64,000 nt of DNA, taken from positions 7,874,001 to 7,938,000 of the forward strand of contig NC_133295.1 in NCBI RefSeq assembly GCF_005239225.2. Direction: 5' to 3'. The position numbers and the translations under genes are program-made. Positions 1-10,500 of the stretch are shown here, piece by piece (the stretch's first letter is position 1; each line of letters begins with the position of its first letter). Under the pieces are notes generated by a model that was given only the letters and a program-made list of their open reading frames with translations, ran no database searches and was not told the DNA's origin. Origin of the DNA: Populus alba. Its lineage: Eukaryota > Streptophyta > Magnoliopsida > Malpighiales > Salicaceae.

Positions 1-399
1 TCTACCTTTCTTTGACCTAGGTAAACCTAAAACAAAGTCCATAGAGATATCTACCCAAGGTTCAGTAGGCACAGGTAGTGGTGTATATAGTCCATGCGGT
101 TGTACTCTAGATTTTGCCTTTCTACAAGCAATGCACTGTTCACAAATTCGTTGCACATTTCTTTTCATCTTTGGCCAATAGAAATGCTCATGCAATACAT
201 CCAAGGTTTTCGCAACCCCAAAGTGACCCATTAAACCACCCCCATGTGCTTCACGAACAAGCAATTCACGCAAAGAACTAGCAGGAACACACAATCTATT
301 CTCTTTGAACAAATAACCATCCATCAAAATAAAACTTACCGAAAGCCGAATGTCCCACATGCATTATAAATCTCAGCAAAGTCAGAATCATTATCATAC
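1..399 (-). pseudogene. Chromovirus-type integrase, N-terminal zinc domain (cut by window edge)
   Basis: Minus-strand translation in broken frames gives an HHCC-type integrase zinc domain: histidines in a GLMGHFG context near 220-250 and the CEQCIACR cysteine pair near 130-155, followed by a proline-rich stretch and the start of the catalytic core (DISMDFVLG) near 20-50. The rest of the integrase lies outside the window. No continuous long frame covers it, so it is called broken. Confidence 0.72.
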
Positions 400-1074
400 A
401 ATTCCTTCACATATTCAAAACCTAACAATCTAGTATTCATGGTGTGTAAAAGAACATACCTGCGCGAGAGTGCATCAGCTACGATGTTCTCTTTCCCTTG
501 CTTATATACTTGATTACGTAAAGAAAAGTTTCAATGAATTCAACCCATTTTTGCATGCCTCCTATTTCAACTTACCTTGTCCTTTCAGATGTTTCAAGGA
601 CTCAATGATCCGAATGGATTACGAACTCTTTTGGCCACAAGTAATGCTGGCCATGTCTCAAGTGCTCTTACCAAGCATAGAGTTCTTTGTCGTAAGTGGG
701 ATAGTTCAAGGTCGCTCCACTTAACTTCTCACTGAAATACGCAATAGGTCTCCGATCCTGCATCAAAACAGCACCTATTCCTATTCCAGACGCATCACAT
801 TCTATTTCAAATGCTTTTGTAAAGTCAGGTAAAGCCAAAACAGGTGCAAAACATAATTTTTCTTTCAAAAGAACAAAAGCCAACTCTTGTTCCTCCCCCC
901 ATCTAAACCCAACTGACTTTTTAACAACTTCATTCAAGGGTGCGACTATTATGCTAAAATCTTTCACAAAACGCTTGTAAAAACTAGCTAACCCATGAAA
1001 ACTCCTTACCTCACTTACCGATTTGGGTGTAGGCCAATCTCAGATGGCCTTAACTTTCTCCTCATCCATCTCGA
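400..1074 (-). pseudogene. Chromovirus-type RNase H domain, frameshifted
   Basis: The minus strand encodes the RT-RNase H connection ([13 protein letters not shown]) and the RNase H N-terminus with [18 protein letters not shown], where the Asp is a catalytic residue, then [17 protein letters not shown]. The frame is lost near 667 after DKELYAW; homologous sequence continues in another frame toward 430. RNase H would degrade the RNA strand during cDNA synthesis. The boundary with the integrase is approximate. Confidence 0.78.
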
Positions 1075-1820
1075 TACCCTGCAGTTACAACATAGCCAAG
1101 AAACACAATTTTCTCCATGCAAAAGGCACACTTTTTAAGATTAGCATACAAGTTCTCATTACGCAATACACTAACTACATTACGCGAATGATCAAGATGC
1201 TCAGTTAAGTTCTTGCTATATATCAAAATGTCATCAAAATACACAACCACAAACTTACCTATGAATGCACGCAACACATGATTCATTAAACGCATAAACG
1301 TACTAGGTGCATTTGTAAGTCCAAACGGCATTACTAACCATTCATACAAACCATGCTTAGTTTTAAATGTTGTTTTCCACTCATCACCTTCTTTCATCCT
1401 AATTTGAGTGTACCCACTTTTCAAGTCAATTTTAGAGAAAATACAGGATCCATGTAACTCATCTAACATGTCATCAAGCCTAGGAATGGGATGTCTATAC
1501 TTTACCGTTATGTTATTGATAGCTCGGCAATCAACACACATCCTCCATGTTCCATCCTTCTTTGGCACAAGTAGCACAGGTACAGCACACGGGCTCATAC
1601 TCTCACGAATGTAGCCCTTTTTCATCAGCTCATCAACTTGCCTTTGAAGTTCCTTCGTCTCCTCGGTATTGCTTCTATAAGCTGGTCGGTTAGGAATTGA
1701 AGCTCCGGGTACGAAATCAATTTGATGTTCTATCCCCCTCAATGGTGGTAATTCGCTAGGAGTATCGTCGGGGAACACATCATCAAACTCCTGTAACAAA
1801 GAAATAGCAACACTAGGCAC
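1075..1820 (-). pseudogene. Chromovirus-type reverse transcriptase domain
   Basis: About 250 codons are open and contain the conserved gypsy RT blocks: the [17 protein letters not shown] entry segment, [47 protein letters not shown] and the catalytic [12 protein letters not shown]. The frame breaks near 1085, just after FLGYVV, and RNase H continues in another frame. The family role is reverse transcription of element RNA into cDNA. The catalytic Asp pair is intact, but the protein is cut off from gag and protease. Confidence 0.88.
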
Positions 1821-2364
1821 AATATGATCAAGATCATTAGTATTAAAGTAAGCCTCTTTCTACACAAGTAAAATCATTGGCTTGTTTGTGAAAAATGCAG
1901 ATCTGACCTCACCCTCTCTAGCATAAAAATTAGGTTGTTTCTTTAGTTTTTCCACACAATACTTATCACACTTACTGACTTTCTTCACTCCTCTTGTCTT
2001 ACCTCCACTCTCGGCCAGCTTTGGGTGTTTTTGAGTTGTGGTTGAATGGTTTGATTTGTTTGGAGTGTTGGCCGAATATTTGCTTATGTTTGGATGGGTG
2101 GTCGAATGGGTTGTGGTGGTTTGGGTTCTAGCCGAATCTGATGGTCTTCTCTCCCCTTGTTCCTCACCTTGATTTTCTCTCCCCATCGCCTCATGCTCAC
2201 TTTTTACCTTTATTTGATCATCATACACTTGTTTGGGTGTAAGAGGTACAAGAGTGATGGTTTTACCATCTTTTACAATGATATACCTATTTTTAACCCC
2301 ATCATGAATTGCCTTCCTATCATATTGCCATGGTCTCCCCAACAAGATGTGACTTGCTTGCATT
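1821..2364 (-). pseudogene. Chromovirus-type protease tail and linker
   Basis: The fragment begins at a segment matching the end of the aspartic protease domain (MQASHILLGRPWQYD), followed by the VKDGKTITLVPLTPKQVY block and a charged, Ser/Thr-rich linker. The same family recurs on the plus strand at 55689-56406. The catalytic Asp motif lies upstream of the junction and is absent. The linker leads toward the reverse transcriptase with a frame break around 1830-1860. Confidence 0.78.
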
Positions 2365-3051
2365 GGTACCTGTGGTGTCCCAATTTTGAGCATTTTTAGC
2401 TAGCAAGTCTAGGTACTCGATTGCTTCATTAGGGTCTTTATCTTTGAAAGTTCCATTGCACATCAATTCAACCATTTGCCTATCTCTAGGTGTTAAACCT
2501 TCATAAAAATGTGAAACCAATCTCCATGTTTCAAAACCATGATGAGGGCAAGTATTAAGCAAATCTTGATACCTATCCCAACATTGGTAAAATGTTTCTC
2601 CTGGTTTTTGAGTGAAAGTGATGATTTGTCTTTTGAAAGAGTTTGTTCTGTGAGACGGAAAAAACTTCTTTAAAAATTGTTGTTGCATTTCATCCCAAGC
2701 ACGAATGGATCCTGGTCTCAAATTTTGTAGCCATGTTTTAGCTTTATCTTTTAATGAAAATGGAAAAAGCTTTAATCGAATGGTGTTCATGCTACAATTT
2801 GAGTCATTATAGGTATTACAGACCTCCTCAAATTCCCTTAAATGCAAGTATGGATTTTCTAGGTCTAAGCCATGAAAAGAAGGTAAAAGTTGAATAATGC
2901 CTGGCTTAAAATTTAAATGAGATGCATCAGGAGGGAAAACTATGCATGAGGGTGCACTTGTTCTTGTGGGATTCATGTGGTCTCTAAGTGTTCTCATACG
3001 GTTATTCTCATTATTCTCATTATGAAGCGATCGATTATCTTCTTCGGCCAT
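2365..3051 (-). pseudogene. Athila-type gag, N-terminal two thirds
   Basis: The frame opens at the ATG at 3049-3051 (MAEEDNRSLHNEN) and covers about 225 codons of the retrotrans_gag region, including TWLQNLRPGSIRAW and the FFPSHRTNSFKRQI segment. It is the same gag as at 13210-14925 but has no internal stop. The homology ends at ...NWDTTGT near 2365, before the zinc knuckle, where unrelated pol sequence begins out of frame. The open frame extends upstream of the ATG into leader DNA to 3348; I reject that extension because it is low-complexity and Phe-rich. Gag would form the virus-like particle; without its zinc knuckle and protease this copy should not. Confidence 0.82.
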
Positions 3052-3257
3052 ATTTTCTAAAAATGAAAAGGATACCCTACAAAGTTGACCACTTAATGTA
3101 CGTGACCAAACTCTCATGCACGTGTAAGAGGAGAATAAAATAATAATAAAAAAAAAGAAACAAAAGAAAACAAAACAAAAGAAACAAGAGTTAAAAAAAA
3201 TGAAAAAGTAAAAAGAGAAAATAAAATAAATATTATAATTTATACAAGAATTTACCT

Positions 3258-3274
3258 CCCAGGCAACGACGTCA
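3258..3274 (-). promoter_or_regulatory. Primer binding site, tRNA-Asp type, degenerate
   Basis: The plus-strand sequence CCCAGGCAACGACGTCA, seven bases from the LTR, differs at three positions from the 17-base 3' end of plant tRNA-Asp (CCCCGGCAACGGCGCCA). A tRNA-Asp primer is characteristic of Athila-type elements. The copy at 15126 is a better match. Confidence 0.72.
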
Positions 3275-3280
3275 AAAACT

Positions 3281-4873
3281 TGACATAACCAAAAGCTTGA
3301 TGTCTTCTCCCAAGTGCAGGAGTGTCGAAGTAATAAATAACCCGGCAAGACCGGGGTCGAACCACAAAGAGGTTACTTGTATAAATTATAAATAACAACA
3401 CAACAACAACAACAACAATAATAACAATAATAGTAATAGTAATAAGAATAAAAGAAGAAGAAGAAGAAGATGAAGAAATTAATGAGAACTTTGAGATGAA
3501 AGATTAATGTAAGGATTAAACAACGATAAAAACAAATGTCAAGGTTAGAGGATCCACTAATGGTACTTCAAACAAGTATAATATAAACTCTTATTACTCA
3601 ATTGGAAACCACATATAAAGGAGGTTCCAATCAGATTATAAATTGTTCACATGATTACATTAGTTATCTTATTCGAATAAAGCTAATACTTGTAAATGTT
3701 GGCAGGTATTCATGATTATAACTTATGTTAACAACAAATCAAGTTCCTTTCATAGCTCAGGTGTCGGTTATACCATACAATATGGGCTATGAAAGTCCCA
3801 AGTATTTGTTGTACCAAGTGTTATACAACATAAATCTAGATTAACCATTTAACAAGCAAAGTATTAAAAGTGAACAAGATAACAAATATAAAAACATGTT
3901 AGTATCCAACGTTAAGGTCCATGTTAAGTTTATATTATACTTATTCTTACACCATTAGTGTACCCTTTTCACCTTGACATAATTAACTTAGCTAAACATA
4001 ATGAAAGAAAGAAACATAAATGAACAAGATAAGAACATAAATGAGAAAGAAGTTAACTAAGTAAAGGAAAGGAAATGAAGTGCATAAACTTGATATTAAT
4101 GAAAGCAAAACATAAGCAATACAAAGAGAGAAAGCAAGAGCATGATCTTGATCTGGAAACCAAGATGCCTCAATACATGGTAAGTGCCTCCTTTTATAGG
4201 CTAAAAATTTGGAACTATTGATTTGTTGACTAATTGATGAGTGGGTGGCCACATCTTGACTTGGTGACAATACTTATCTTCTTGTCTGAATAAGACATCA
4301 TTGCTAACATCATAATTTGCCCATAATCCTTAGGAATGATCTAGGAAATTGTCTCAGCTTTCCAACAAAAAAAAGATGAGGTCATTTGGACTTCTAGAAC
4401 TCAAGATATGGGCTAAACATTAAATAGTGTTTAGGCTGCAGGACAGCTTAGGACTTCTTCGTTGTTCCTTCAATTTGGACTTCAAAACGACCTTTTTAAA
4501 TCTTGGGCTCCCATGAAAGTTGTAGGCTTTTGTCTTACCTTTCCATCCATATTAAATGGACCTAAATCCGACATCTAGAACTCCAGATATGATCTAATTA
4601 CCGAGCAATATTCCGGTTTGGACTGCACCAGCATCTCTTTTCTAAGTTTGGCCATCTCTTTGTCCTTTCACTTTCAACACTTAAACTCATCAATCAATCC
4701 TTTTATTTATGTGATAGGCCTGCATTTAAGATGAGCATTTACCATAAATTAAGGTATCTTATAGTATGAAACTTGTTATTATAAAACATGCTTTAGTTAA
4801 GGAGTTATTGATACTTTAAGTGCAAAATGATGATATAAAACCTTGATAAACATGCACTTTTAAGTACTAATCA
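3281..4873 (-). repeat. Athila-type LTR (5' LTR of the composite element)
   Basis: On the minus strand the LTR opens with TGATTAGTACTTAAAAG at 4873 and closes with TGTCA at 3281, the TG...CA ends expected of an LTR. It matches the LTRs at 15149-17072 and 34215-35949 over most of its length, including a trinucleotide-rich stretch near 3400-3470. It is shorter than those two because it lacks a segment of about 95 bp between the microsatellite tracts. Short frames inside it (for example 3992-4270) are chance openings. Confidence 0.88.
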
Positions 4874-5264
4874 CTAGCCCACCATGTTCAAGGACTCACA
4901 TGCATTCTGTAAGACTTGTGAAGATTGTCAAAAGTTGTGATCTATTTCAAAACATCACATGATGCCTTTAAATCCTATTATTGTCATTGAAATATTTGAT
5001 TATTGGGGTTGTACAAATTAGATTTCATCATTTGGTTTCTTTTACAAATTAGTCGCAATAGGTTATGTTTCAAAATGGATAGAGGCAATTCCAAGTCGAA
5101 ACAATGATCACAAAACAATGATAAAGTTTTTAAAAGAAAATATTTTAAGTCAATTTGGAATCCCTCGAGCCATGATAAGTGATGGTGGAACACGTTTTCT
5201 GCAACAAGCCTTTTAAGTCTTTAATGAAGAAATATGAAATCACACACAAAGTTGCCAACCTTTA
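4874..5264 (+). pseudogene. Athila-type integrase fragment
   Basis: On the plus strand, reading across frames, the segment encodes the end of the zinc domain (MFKDSHAFCKTCEDCQK) and part of the catalytic core, including GYVSKWIEAIP, FLKENILSQFGIPRA and the ISDGGT motif holding a catalytic Asp. A stop at the end of QQAF and further breaks disable it. It is flanked by the oppositely oriented Athila LTR on the left and an R-LTR fragment starting at 5265. It is a relic of a separate Athila copy. Confidence 0.8.
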
Positions 5265-5533
5265 TGATGTGAACCTCGTGATCACGTGGTTACGCAACCC
5301 ACAATCAAGATTGAGATCTGATCCCGGAAAGCCGAAATAGGTCTCATATGAGTGTGACACAATGGAAACCTGCCCCAAGGCACCAACATTATTGGAATGA
5401 GTAGAATGACGCCATGAAGCCAGTTAATTTTTGATAAATCAGATTCAGTCCGTTCAAGAACTGAAGAATGTAAGAATCACTCTCACACGTTAAAACTGAA
5501 AAATTCATAAGTAATAATCATCAAAGCTGCCAA
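5265..5533 (-). repeat. R-family LTR fragment (3' end of LTR)
   Basis: The segment starts with the R-LTR terminus (TGATGTGAACCTCGTGATCACG read on the plus strand) and matches the first 265 bp or so of the array units at 57605-61363. It then switches at a CAAAGCTGCC/AAATTTT boundary to the 3' portion of a CRM-like LTR in the opposite orientation. Confidence 0.82.
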
Positions 5534-6002
5534 ATTTTTTAGAAATGTAAAAAAAAACATGTGTTAGTTAAATTTGTCTACTTACTTTATTAAAAGTCTA
5601 GTTTTTAGGCTTGACTTCTGTCATGTTGAATTCACCTAACTTTGGAGGGATGTTTCAAAGATAAATATGTATCAGAATATGTAATAAACACTTTTTGGCC
5701 AAAATTTGAAACTTAATTCAGAGAATTAAGAGTTTCTCTTCCAAATTCATTTTTGTGAAGAACCCTACCTGACTTATCACTCTTCAATCACAAAGAGTGT
5801 GGCGTCGAAATCCTAGATTGATCTTTGTGGCATCCAGATCGACTTATCAAAGTATCATTCTAGTCTATCCTCCATCTTATTTACCTTAAATGACTACAAT
5901 CCAGCCTAAATACCAAAAGAAAGACAACACAACTAGACCCATCCTTCATCCATTTTCGTTAGAATCATTGTTGCTGATTTTCAAATCATTCACGGCACAT
6001 CA
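5534..6002 (+). repeat. CRM-like LTR, 3' portion
   Basis: The segment aligns with the last 470 bp or so of the LTR at 44282-45221, including ...TTAAAAGTCTAGTTTTTAGG... and the terminal CACGGCACATCA. The 5' part of the LTR, which carries the coding tail, is missing. Confidence 0.87.
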
Positions 6003-6004
6003 TC

Positions 6005-6016
6005 TGGTATCAGAGC
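6005..6016 (+). promoter_or_regulatory. Primer binding site, initiator-Met tRNA type
   Basis: TGGTATCAGAGC follows the LTR end after two bases and is complementary to the 3' end of plant initiator tRNA-Met, the usual primer for plant chromoviruses. Confidence 0.88.
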
Positions 6017-6106
6017 ATCAGTTGCGATCTAAGAAAGGAGCCAAAAAAAAAAAACAAGAAGAAGAAGAAGAAAGGTTTGCTGGAATTGAGGTTGATAGAC
6101 TTAACT

Positions 6107-6799
6107 ATGGCTGGAGATAAAGAAGATTTACCAAAAGGGTTAAGTTTGGAACAGGCACAGGTTATGGGCTTACAATGATCTCATGCTGAGATTCGGGATG
6201 AGATGACTCGAATTCGTGAACAGTTGAATACCCTTATGTAAAGGATGCAAAGAAATAATTTGCAACCCCAACCGAGGCAAGCACTTAGGGTGCCGCGAAA
6301 TGATATTACAGAAGTTGACAAAGATCCAAATGGGGATCATGGAGAGCTGATTAATGGAGATGAGTTTGAAACTGAAGATGAAGATGAGGTACAAGTGGTT
6401 GAACAAGAAGAGGATTTCGAACCAGTGAAAGGAGATTTGTTGGTTGTTCAACGAGTTCTGAATGCACAAATTGACGTTAGTGATGAGCAACGCGAGAACA
6501 TCTTTCATACTCGATGTCAGATTCGAGATAAGGTGTGTGGGATGATCATTGACAATGGAAGTTGCACTAATGTTGCGTCAACTACCTTGGTGGAGAAATT
6601 GGGTTTAACTACCCTTCCACACCCCAAGCCCTATAGTTTGCGATGGCTCAATGAGAATGGGGAGATTCGGGTGACAAAGCAAGTTCGTGTACCTTTTTCC
6701 ATTAAAACCTATCACGATGAGGTTTTGAGCGACGTTGCGCCAATGTCAGCTAGCCATTTGTTGCTGGGTCGTCCATGGCAATTTGATAAGGATGTGACC
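6107..6799 (+). pseudogene. CRM-like gag-protease with internal gag deletion
   Basis: The gag ATG at 6107 begins MAGDKEDLP as in the complete copies. Stops interrupt the first 50 codons (near 6176 and 6239). Near 6330 the sequence jumps from the acidic DPNG segment of gag to the HGELINGDE segment that lies after the zinc knuckle, losing about 0.8 kb. Both breakpoints carry GGGGAT, so a deletion at a short direct repeat is likely. The protease follows with its unusual active-site triplet DNG (IIDNGSC, near 6550), and homology ends at [12 protein letters not shown]. Confidence 0.83.
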
Positions 6800-7135
6800 T
6801 ATAGATACCATTCCTAAAGAACAACATGTTGCATTGCAAGTCCATCTGGCACATTTGTGACAGACTTTCAGTCGTTTTGCACGACGTTTCTTTGCAAAAG
6901 TGCTTTTACCTGTTCCAGGCATGTGTGAAATGAAAGAATTGGAGGACTCACCTGATAAGCAGACCTTTGCTTCAATTAGCCAACGAATATCTTCAGGAAT
7001 TCCATGATTCATTAACAACCTCAATCTTGCACATCTAGCACGGTAAATTTTTGTAATCGCATTTGGAGGCAGAGCGGGAAAATACCTTTTCAACTTTTCA
7101 AGAGTGGTGTCCATTTTCAAAAGAGAATTGGAGAC
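6800..7135 (-). pseudogene. Unidentified coding-like insert fused to Athila integrase
   Basis: After the integrase zinc domain (CKTCENCQKFGSISK), the open frame continues for about 110 codons that do not resemble an integrase core. It includes LEKLKRYFPALPPNAITK, RARCARLRLLMNHGIPED and a Cys-rich end, VCHKCARWTCNATC. Inside it a GGTGAGT and a later ACAGGT look like splice-site remnants. I do not recognise the family. It may be host genomic sequence captured or inserted beside the integrase, or DNA brought in by a deletion join. It ends at the CRM-like relic near 6800. Confidence 0.5.
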
Positions 7136-7490
7136 GAGGTTCAAAGAAGGCATCATATGACGTTTTGAAATAGATCCAAATTTTTGACAATTTTCACAAG
7201 TCTTGCAGAATGCATGTGAGTCCTTGAACATGGTGGGCCAGTAAAATCCTCTTTGTAAGATTTTGGCAGTTGTTTTTTTGACGAGAAATGACCCCCACAT
7301 GCCTCAGAATGACAAAATTTAATGACACTACTTACCTCATTGTCAGGAATGCATCTTTGAAATTTTTTATCAGGACAATATTTGAATAAGTTAGGGTCAT
7401 CCTAATAAAAGTTCTTCACTTCGTTCAGAAACCTTCCTTTGTCTTCAGTACTCCAATAAGCTGGCAATTGTCCTGAAACAAGAAAATTAA
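7136..7490 (-). pseudogene. Athila-type integrase zinc domain
   Basis: The minus strand encodes the run-in (PDKKFQRCIPDNEVS) and the HHCC region, with FYWPTMFKDSHAFCKTCENCQK near 7180-7250. Frameshifts separate the His part from the Cys part around 7300. The catalytic core is absent, replaced by unrelated sequence. The sibling copy at 12161-12420 has the same region and is also interrupted here. Confidence 0.8.
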
Positions 7491-8818
7491 CAATATTAGC
7501 AAACCAAGGCACCAATCTACCTTATAATCTTTCTTAGAAAGAAGATATTTCAATGCTGCATGATCACTAAAAACAACAACAGGTGAGCCAACAAGATAAG
7601 ACCTGAATTTATCACATGCAAATACTACTGCAAGTAATCTTTTTCAGTGGTGGTGTAATTCATTTGAGCACTATTTAAAGTTTTACTTGCATAGTAAATC
7701 ACATAAGGTTTCTTATCTTTTCGTTGTCCCAAGACAGCACCCACGGCATAATCACTAGCGTCGCACATTATTTCAAAAGGTAATGACCAATCAGGAGGTT
7801 GAATGACAGGAGTAGAAGTAAGCAAGTTTTTAAGTTTAACAAAAGCTTCTTCACAATGTTCAGTCCATTCAAAAATATTATCCTTTATTAGAATGTTACT
7901 CAAAGGCTTAGATATTACACTAAAATCTTTGATGAACCTTCTGTAAAAACCAGCATGTCCTAAGAATGATCAAACATCTTTAACAGATTTTGGTGTTGGT
8001 AAGTTGACAATTAACTCGATTTTAGATTTGTCAACCTCAATTCCTTTCGATGAAACAATGTGACCAAGTACAATGCCGTTTGTTACCATAAAGTGACATT
8101 TTTCCCAATTCAGTACAAGATTCTTCTCTTCACACCTGCTCAAAACCTTTTCTAAGTTAGTCAAACAATCATCAAATGAATCACCAAAAACAGAAAAATC
8201 ATCCATAAAAATTTCAAGAAAACGTTCAACCATATCACTGAATATGCTAAGCATGCATCTTTGAAATGTGGCTGTTGCATTACATAATCCAAAAGGCATC
8301 CTTCAATATGCAAAAGTATTAGATGGACATGTGAAAGTAGTCTTCTCTTGATCTTCCAATGCAATTTCAATTTGATTGTAACCTGAATAGCCATCTAGGA
8401 AACAATAAAATTCATGACTTGCAACTCTTTCTAGGATTTGATCCATGAAAGGTAAAGGGAAATGATCTTTTCTAGTCATAGAATTAAGTTTCCTATAGTC
8501 AATGCACATGCGCCAACCAGTAACAGTCCTAGTTGGAATTAACTCATTTTTCTCATTTGTTATCACAGTGACTCCAGACTTTTTGGGTACAACTTGTGTA
8601 GGACTTACCCATTTGCTGTCAGAAATAGGACAAATGATTCCATTATTTAGAAGCTTAATGACTTCATTTTTCACAACTTCTTTCATATTAGGATTAAGCC
8701 TTCGTTGCATTTCTCTAGAGGGTTTAGCATTTTCCTCCAAATAAATCATGTGTGTGCAAATCAAAGGGCTAATTTCTTTTATGTCAGCTATGGTCCATCC
8801 TAATGCATTTTTATGCAT
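7491..8818 (-). pseudogene. Athila-type reverse transcriptase and RNase H
   Basis: From 8818 downward the sequence encodes an Athila-type RT: WVSPTQVVPKKSG, GWRMCIDYRKLNSMT, FCFLDGYSGYNQI-like (here FYCFLDGYSG), MPFGLCNATATFQRCM and the FMDD catalytic box (FMDDFSVFGDSF) characteristic of the lineage. RNase H follows, with FEIMCDASDYAVGAVLGQ and YYASKTLNSAQMNY. Stops occur near 8301, 7969 and 7625, but catalytic Asp residues are preserved, suggesting moderate age. Confidence 0.87.
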
Positions 8819-9343
8819 TTTTCAGAGTCTGTAATAACTTACCTTCTTGATGTGCATTAAGTTGGGAAGAGATTATTACCGAAAAAGTTTCATTATCTCC
8901 CAAAAATGAGAATTTGAGATTAAATGGTAACAGCTTCAATTCAGGTTTTGGTGGTTGAACACTTGAAGGTATGTGCTCAATTGATCGTGGTGGCAATTCT
9001 TTAATTTATGGTCTCCAATTGCATGCCTTTGATTCCTGAAAGTAGACCATTTGCAAATCATCAGATTCATCAATCTCAGTTTCACTGGAAGTGGTTTAAA
9101 ATTGATCATGGACTAATTTTTCAATAAAGTCCACTTCCTATAAATCATTATCATCTTCAGGTTGTTTATAAATATTGAAAATATTCATCTCCAATGTCAT
9201 GTTTCCAAATGATAGCTTCATCAGTCCATTCCTACAATTAATCAATGCATTAGAAGTGGCAAGAAATGGACGTCCTAAAATGACAGGAATTAAATTACAT
9301 GCTTCAACAGGCTGTGTATCCAAGACAAAAAAATCTACAGGGT
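8819..9343 (-). pseudogene. Athila-type protease end and protease-RT linker
   Basis: The segment begins in the protease with VDFFVLDTQPVEACN and VILGRPFLATSNALI (9180-9330), continues through an acidic linker, then PPRSIEHIPSSVQPPKPELK and a short segment before the RT. The N-terminal half of the protease with the catalytic Asp is missing because the fragment is cut at 9343 and joined to LTR sequence. An in-frame stop lies near 9000. Confidence 0.8.
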
Positions 9344-9874
9344 AAGAAATTGACTCAGCTTTCCAGGAAAAAAAAATGGAGGTCATTTGGACTTCAAAAA
9401 GTCCAGATATGGGCCAAACACTGAACAGTGTTCGGGCTGAAGGATAGATTTAGACTTCTCTATTGTTGCTATAATTTGGACTTGAAAATGGCCTTCTTAG
9501 ATCTTGATGAAACATGAAAGTTGTAGGCCTATGTCTTACTGAATCTATGTAAAAATTTGAGGTCATTTGGACATTTAGAACTCGAGATATGACCTAATTA
9601 CCGAACAGTGTTCCAGTTTAGACTGCACCAACATCTCTTTTCTAAGTTTCAGCCTCTCTTTATCTTCACAAATTTCAATAGTTGAATTCATCAATCAATC
9701 CTTTGATTTATGTGATAGGCCTGCATTTAAGATGAACATTTACCATATATTAAGGCATTTTATAGTATTAGACTTGTTATTATAAAACATGCTTTAGTTA
9801 AGGAGTTATTGATACTTTAAGAGCAAAATAATGATATAAAACCTTGATAAATATGCACTTTTAAACACTAATCA
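9344..9874 (-). repeat. Athila LTR, truncated 3' LTR of A1
   Basis: The 531 bp match the right part of the 15149-17072 LTR (from about 16553), including GAAAGTTGTAGGCCTATGTC and the terminus that reads TGATTAG on the minus strand. The rest of the LTR is missing, replaced at 9343 by protease sequence of A2. Confidence 0.85.
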
Positions 9875-9888
9875 CACCCCCCCCAACC
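9875..9888 (-). promoter_or_regulatory. Polypurine tract of A1
   Basis: On the minus strand GGTTGGGGGGGGTG lies immediately before the 3' LTR. This is the expected position and composition of the plus-strand primer tract. Confidence 0.78.
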
Positions 9889-10214
9889 AGCTTATTACTA
9901 GTCCCTAGTAATCAAAGCGTTAAAATAGAAAAACAATTTGCAAGTTCCAAAAAATAAGGCATTCATCATTCAACTTACTTTAATCTATCCAGATAAACAA
10001 ACTCTCATTAAATTCATATATTCTGCTCAATACCTCTTAAACAAGATATTACTAAACCTTTCTTTTGTGCTCAAAATATCAACATATAGTTATGGGGCTT
10101 TACTTGGAAGAAAAACAAAATTTTGTTCTAATGTTTAAGGCTAACTTCCTTAGGTTGGGATTATTTTTTTTTTTCTTTTTATTTTTTATTTATTTATTTA
10201 TATACACATACAAC

Positions 10215-10500
10215 TTGAAACACAATGTATCTTTAACCCATGTAATGAGTTTTAGGCTAATGACTCCCAGACCAGTTGGTCTTAGGGCATTAGGTGTTAA
10301 GACACCCCTACGAGCTTAGCAACTCGGGTTGGAGATACTGATACGTAGATAGTGCAATGTTTGATTCCCTTAAGCTTTTCTCCTCAACCCATGTAACAAG
10401 CTTTGGGCCAATAGCTCCCAAGTCAGTTGACTTTAGGGTATTAAGTGTTAAAACACCCCTTCGGGCTTAATTGCTTAGGTTATCGAGGCTACGAAACCAA
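10215..10500. repeat. Two degenerate direct repeats in the A1 3' region
   Basis: Blocks at about 10235-10335 and 10388-10490 share ACCCATGTAA, GGTCTTAGGGCATTAGGTGT / GACTTTAGGGTATTAAGTGT and ACACCCCT...GGGCTTA. The period is about 155-165 bp, and the blocks are separated by T-rich tracts. They lie in the long non-coding part of A1 between the polypurine tract and the LOG pseudogene. No coding potential is evident. Confidence 0.7.

Larger units (their letters stand above)
1..4873 (-). mobile_element. Composite Ty3/gypsy element: Athila-type LTR and gag joined to chromovirus-type pol
   Basis: Reading on the minus strand, an Athila-type LTR (3281-4873), a degenerate tRNA-Asp primer site and an Athila-type gag are followed abruptly near 2365 by the protease tail, reverse transcriptase, RNase H and integrase of a different gypsy lineage with a YFDD catalytic box. 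The element runs off the left edge, so its 3' LTR is not visible. The gag and pol reading frames do not agree at the junction and several frameshifts follow, so this copy cannot be autonomous. A deletion joining two adjacent elements is the simplest reading; template switching is the alternative. Confidence 0.8.
5534..6799 (+). mobile_element. Truncated CRM-like LTR retrotransposon
   Basis: The segment contains the 3' half of a CRM-like LTR (ending CACGGCACATCA at 6002), a primer site, the gag start, and a gag-to-protease region carrying a large internal deletion. It stops at the protease tail near 6799, where an Athila-derived minus-strand element begins. It is the same family as the complete copies at 24020-30386 and 44282-50676. 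Confidence 0.87.
6800..9343 (-). mobile_element. Athila-type element A2, internal fragment
   Basis: Read on the minus strand, this holds a protease end, linker, reverse transcriptase, RNase H and integrase zinc domain of an Athila-type element. It has no LTR of its own. At 9343 its protease is abruptly fused to the truncated 3' LTR of element A1, and at about 7135 the integrase passes into non-Athila coding-like sequence. The missing gag and ends show it is a relic produced by deletion. Confidence 0.82.

Noticed and set aside
3052..3348. N-terminal extension of gag to 3348
   Set aside because: The stretch is low-complexity leader DNA outside the conserved MAEEDN start; the copy at 14925 starts at the same Met.
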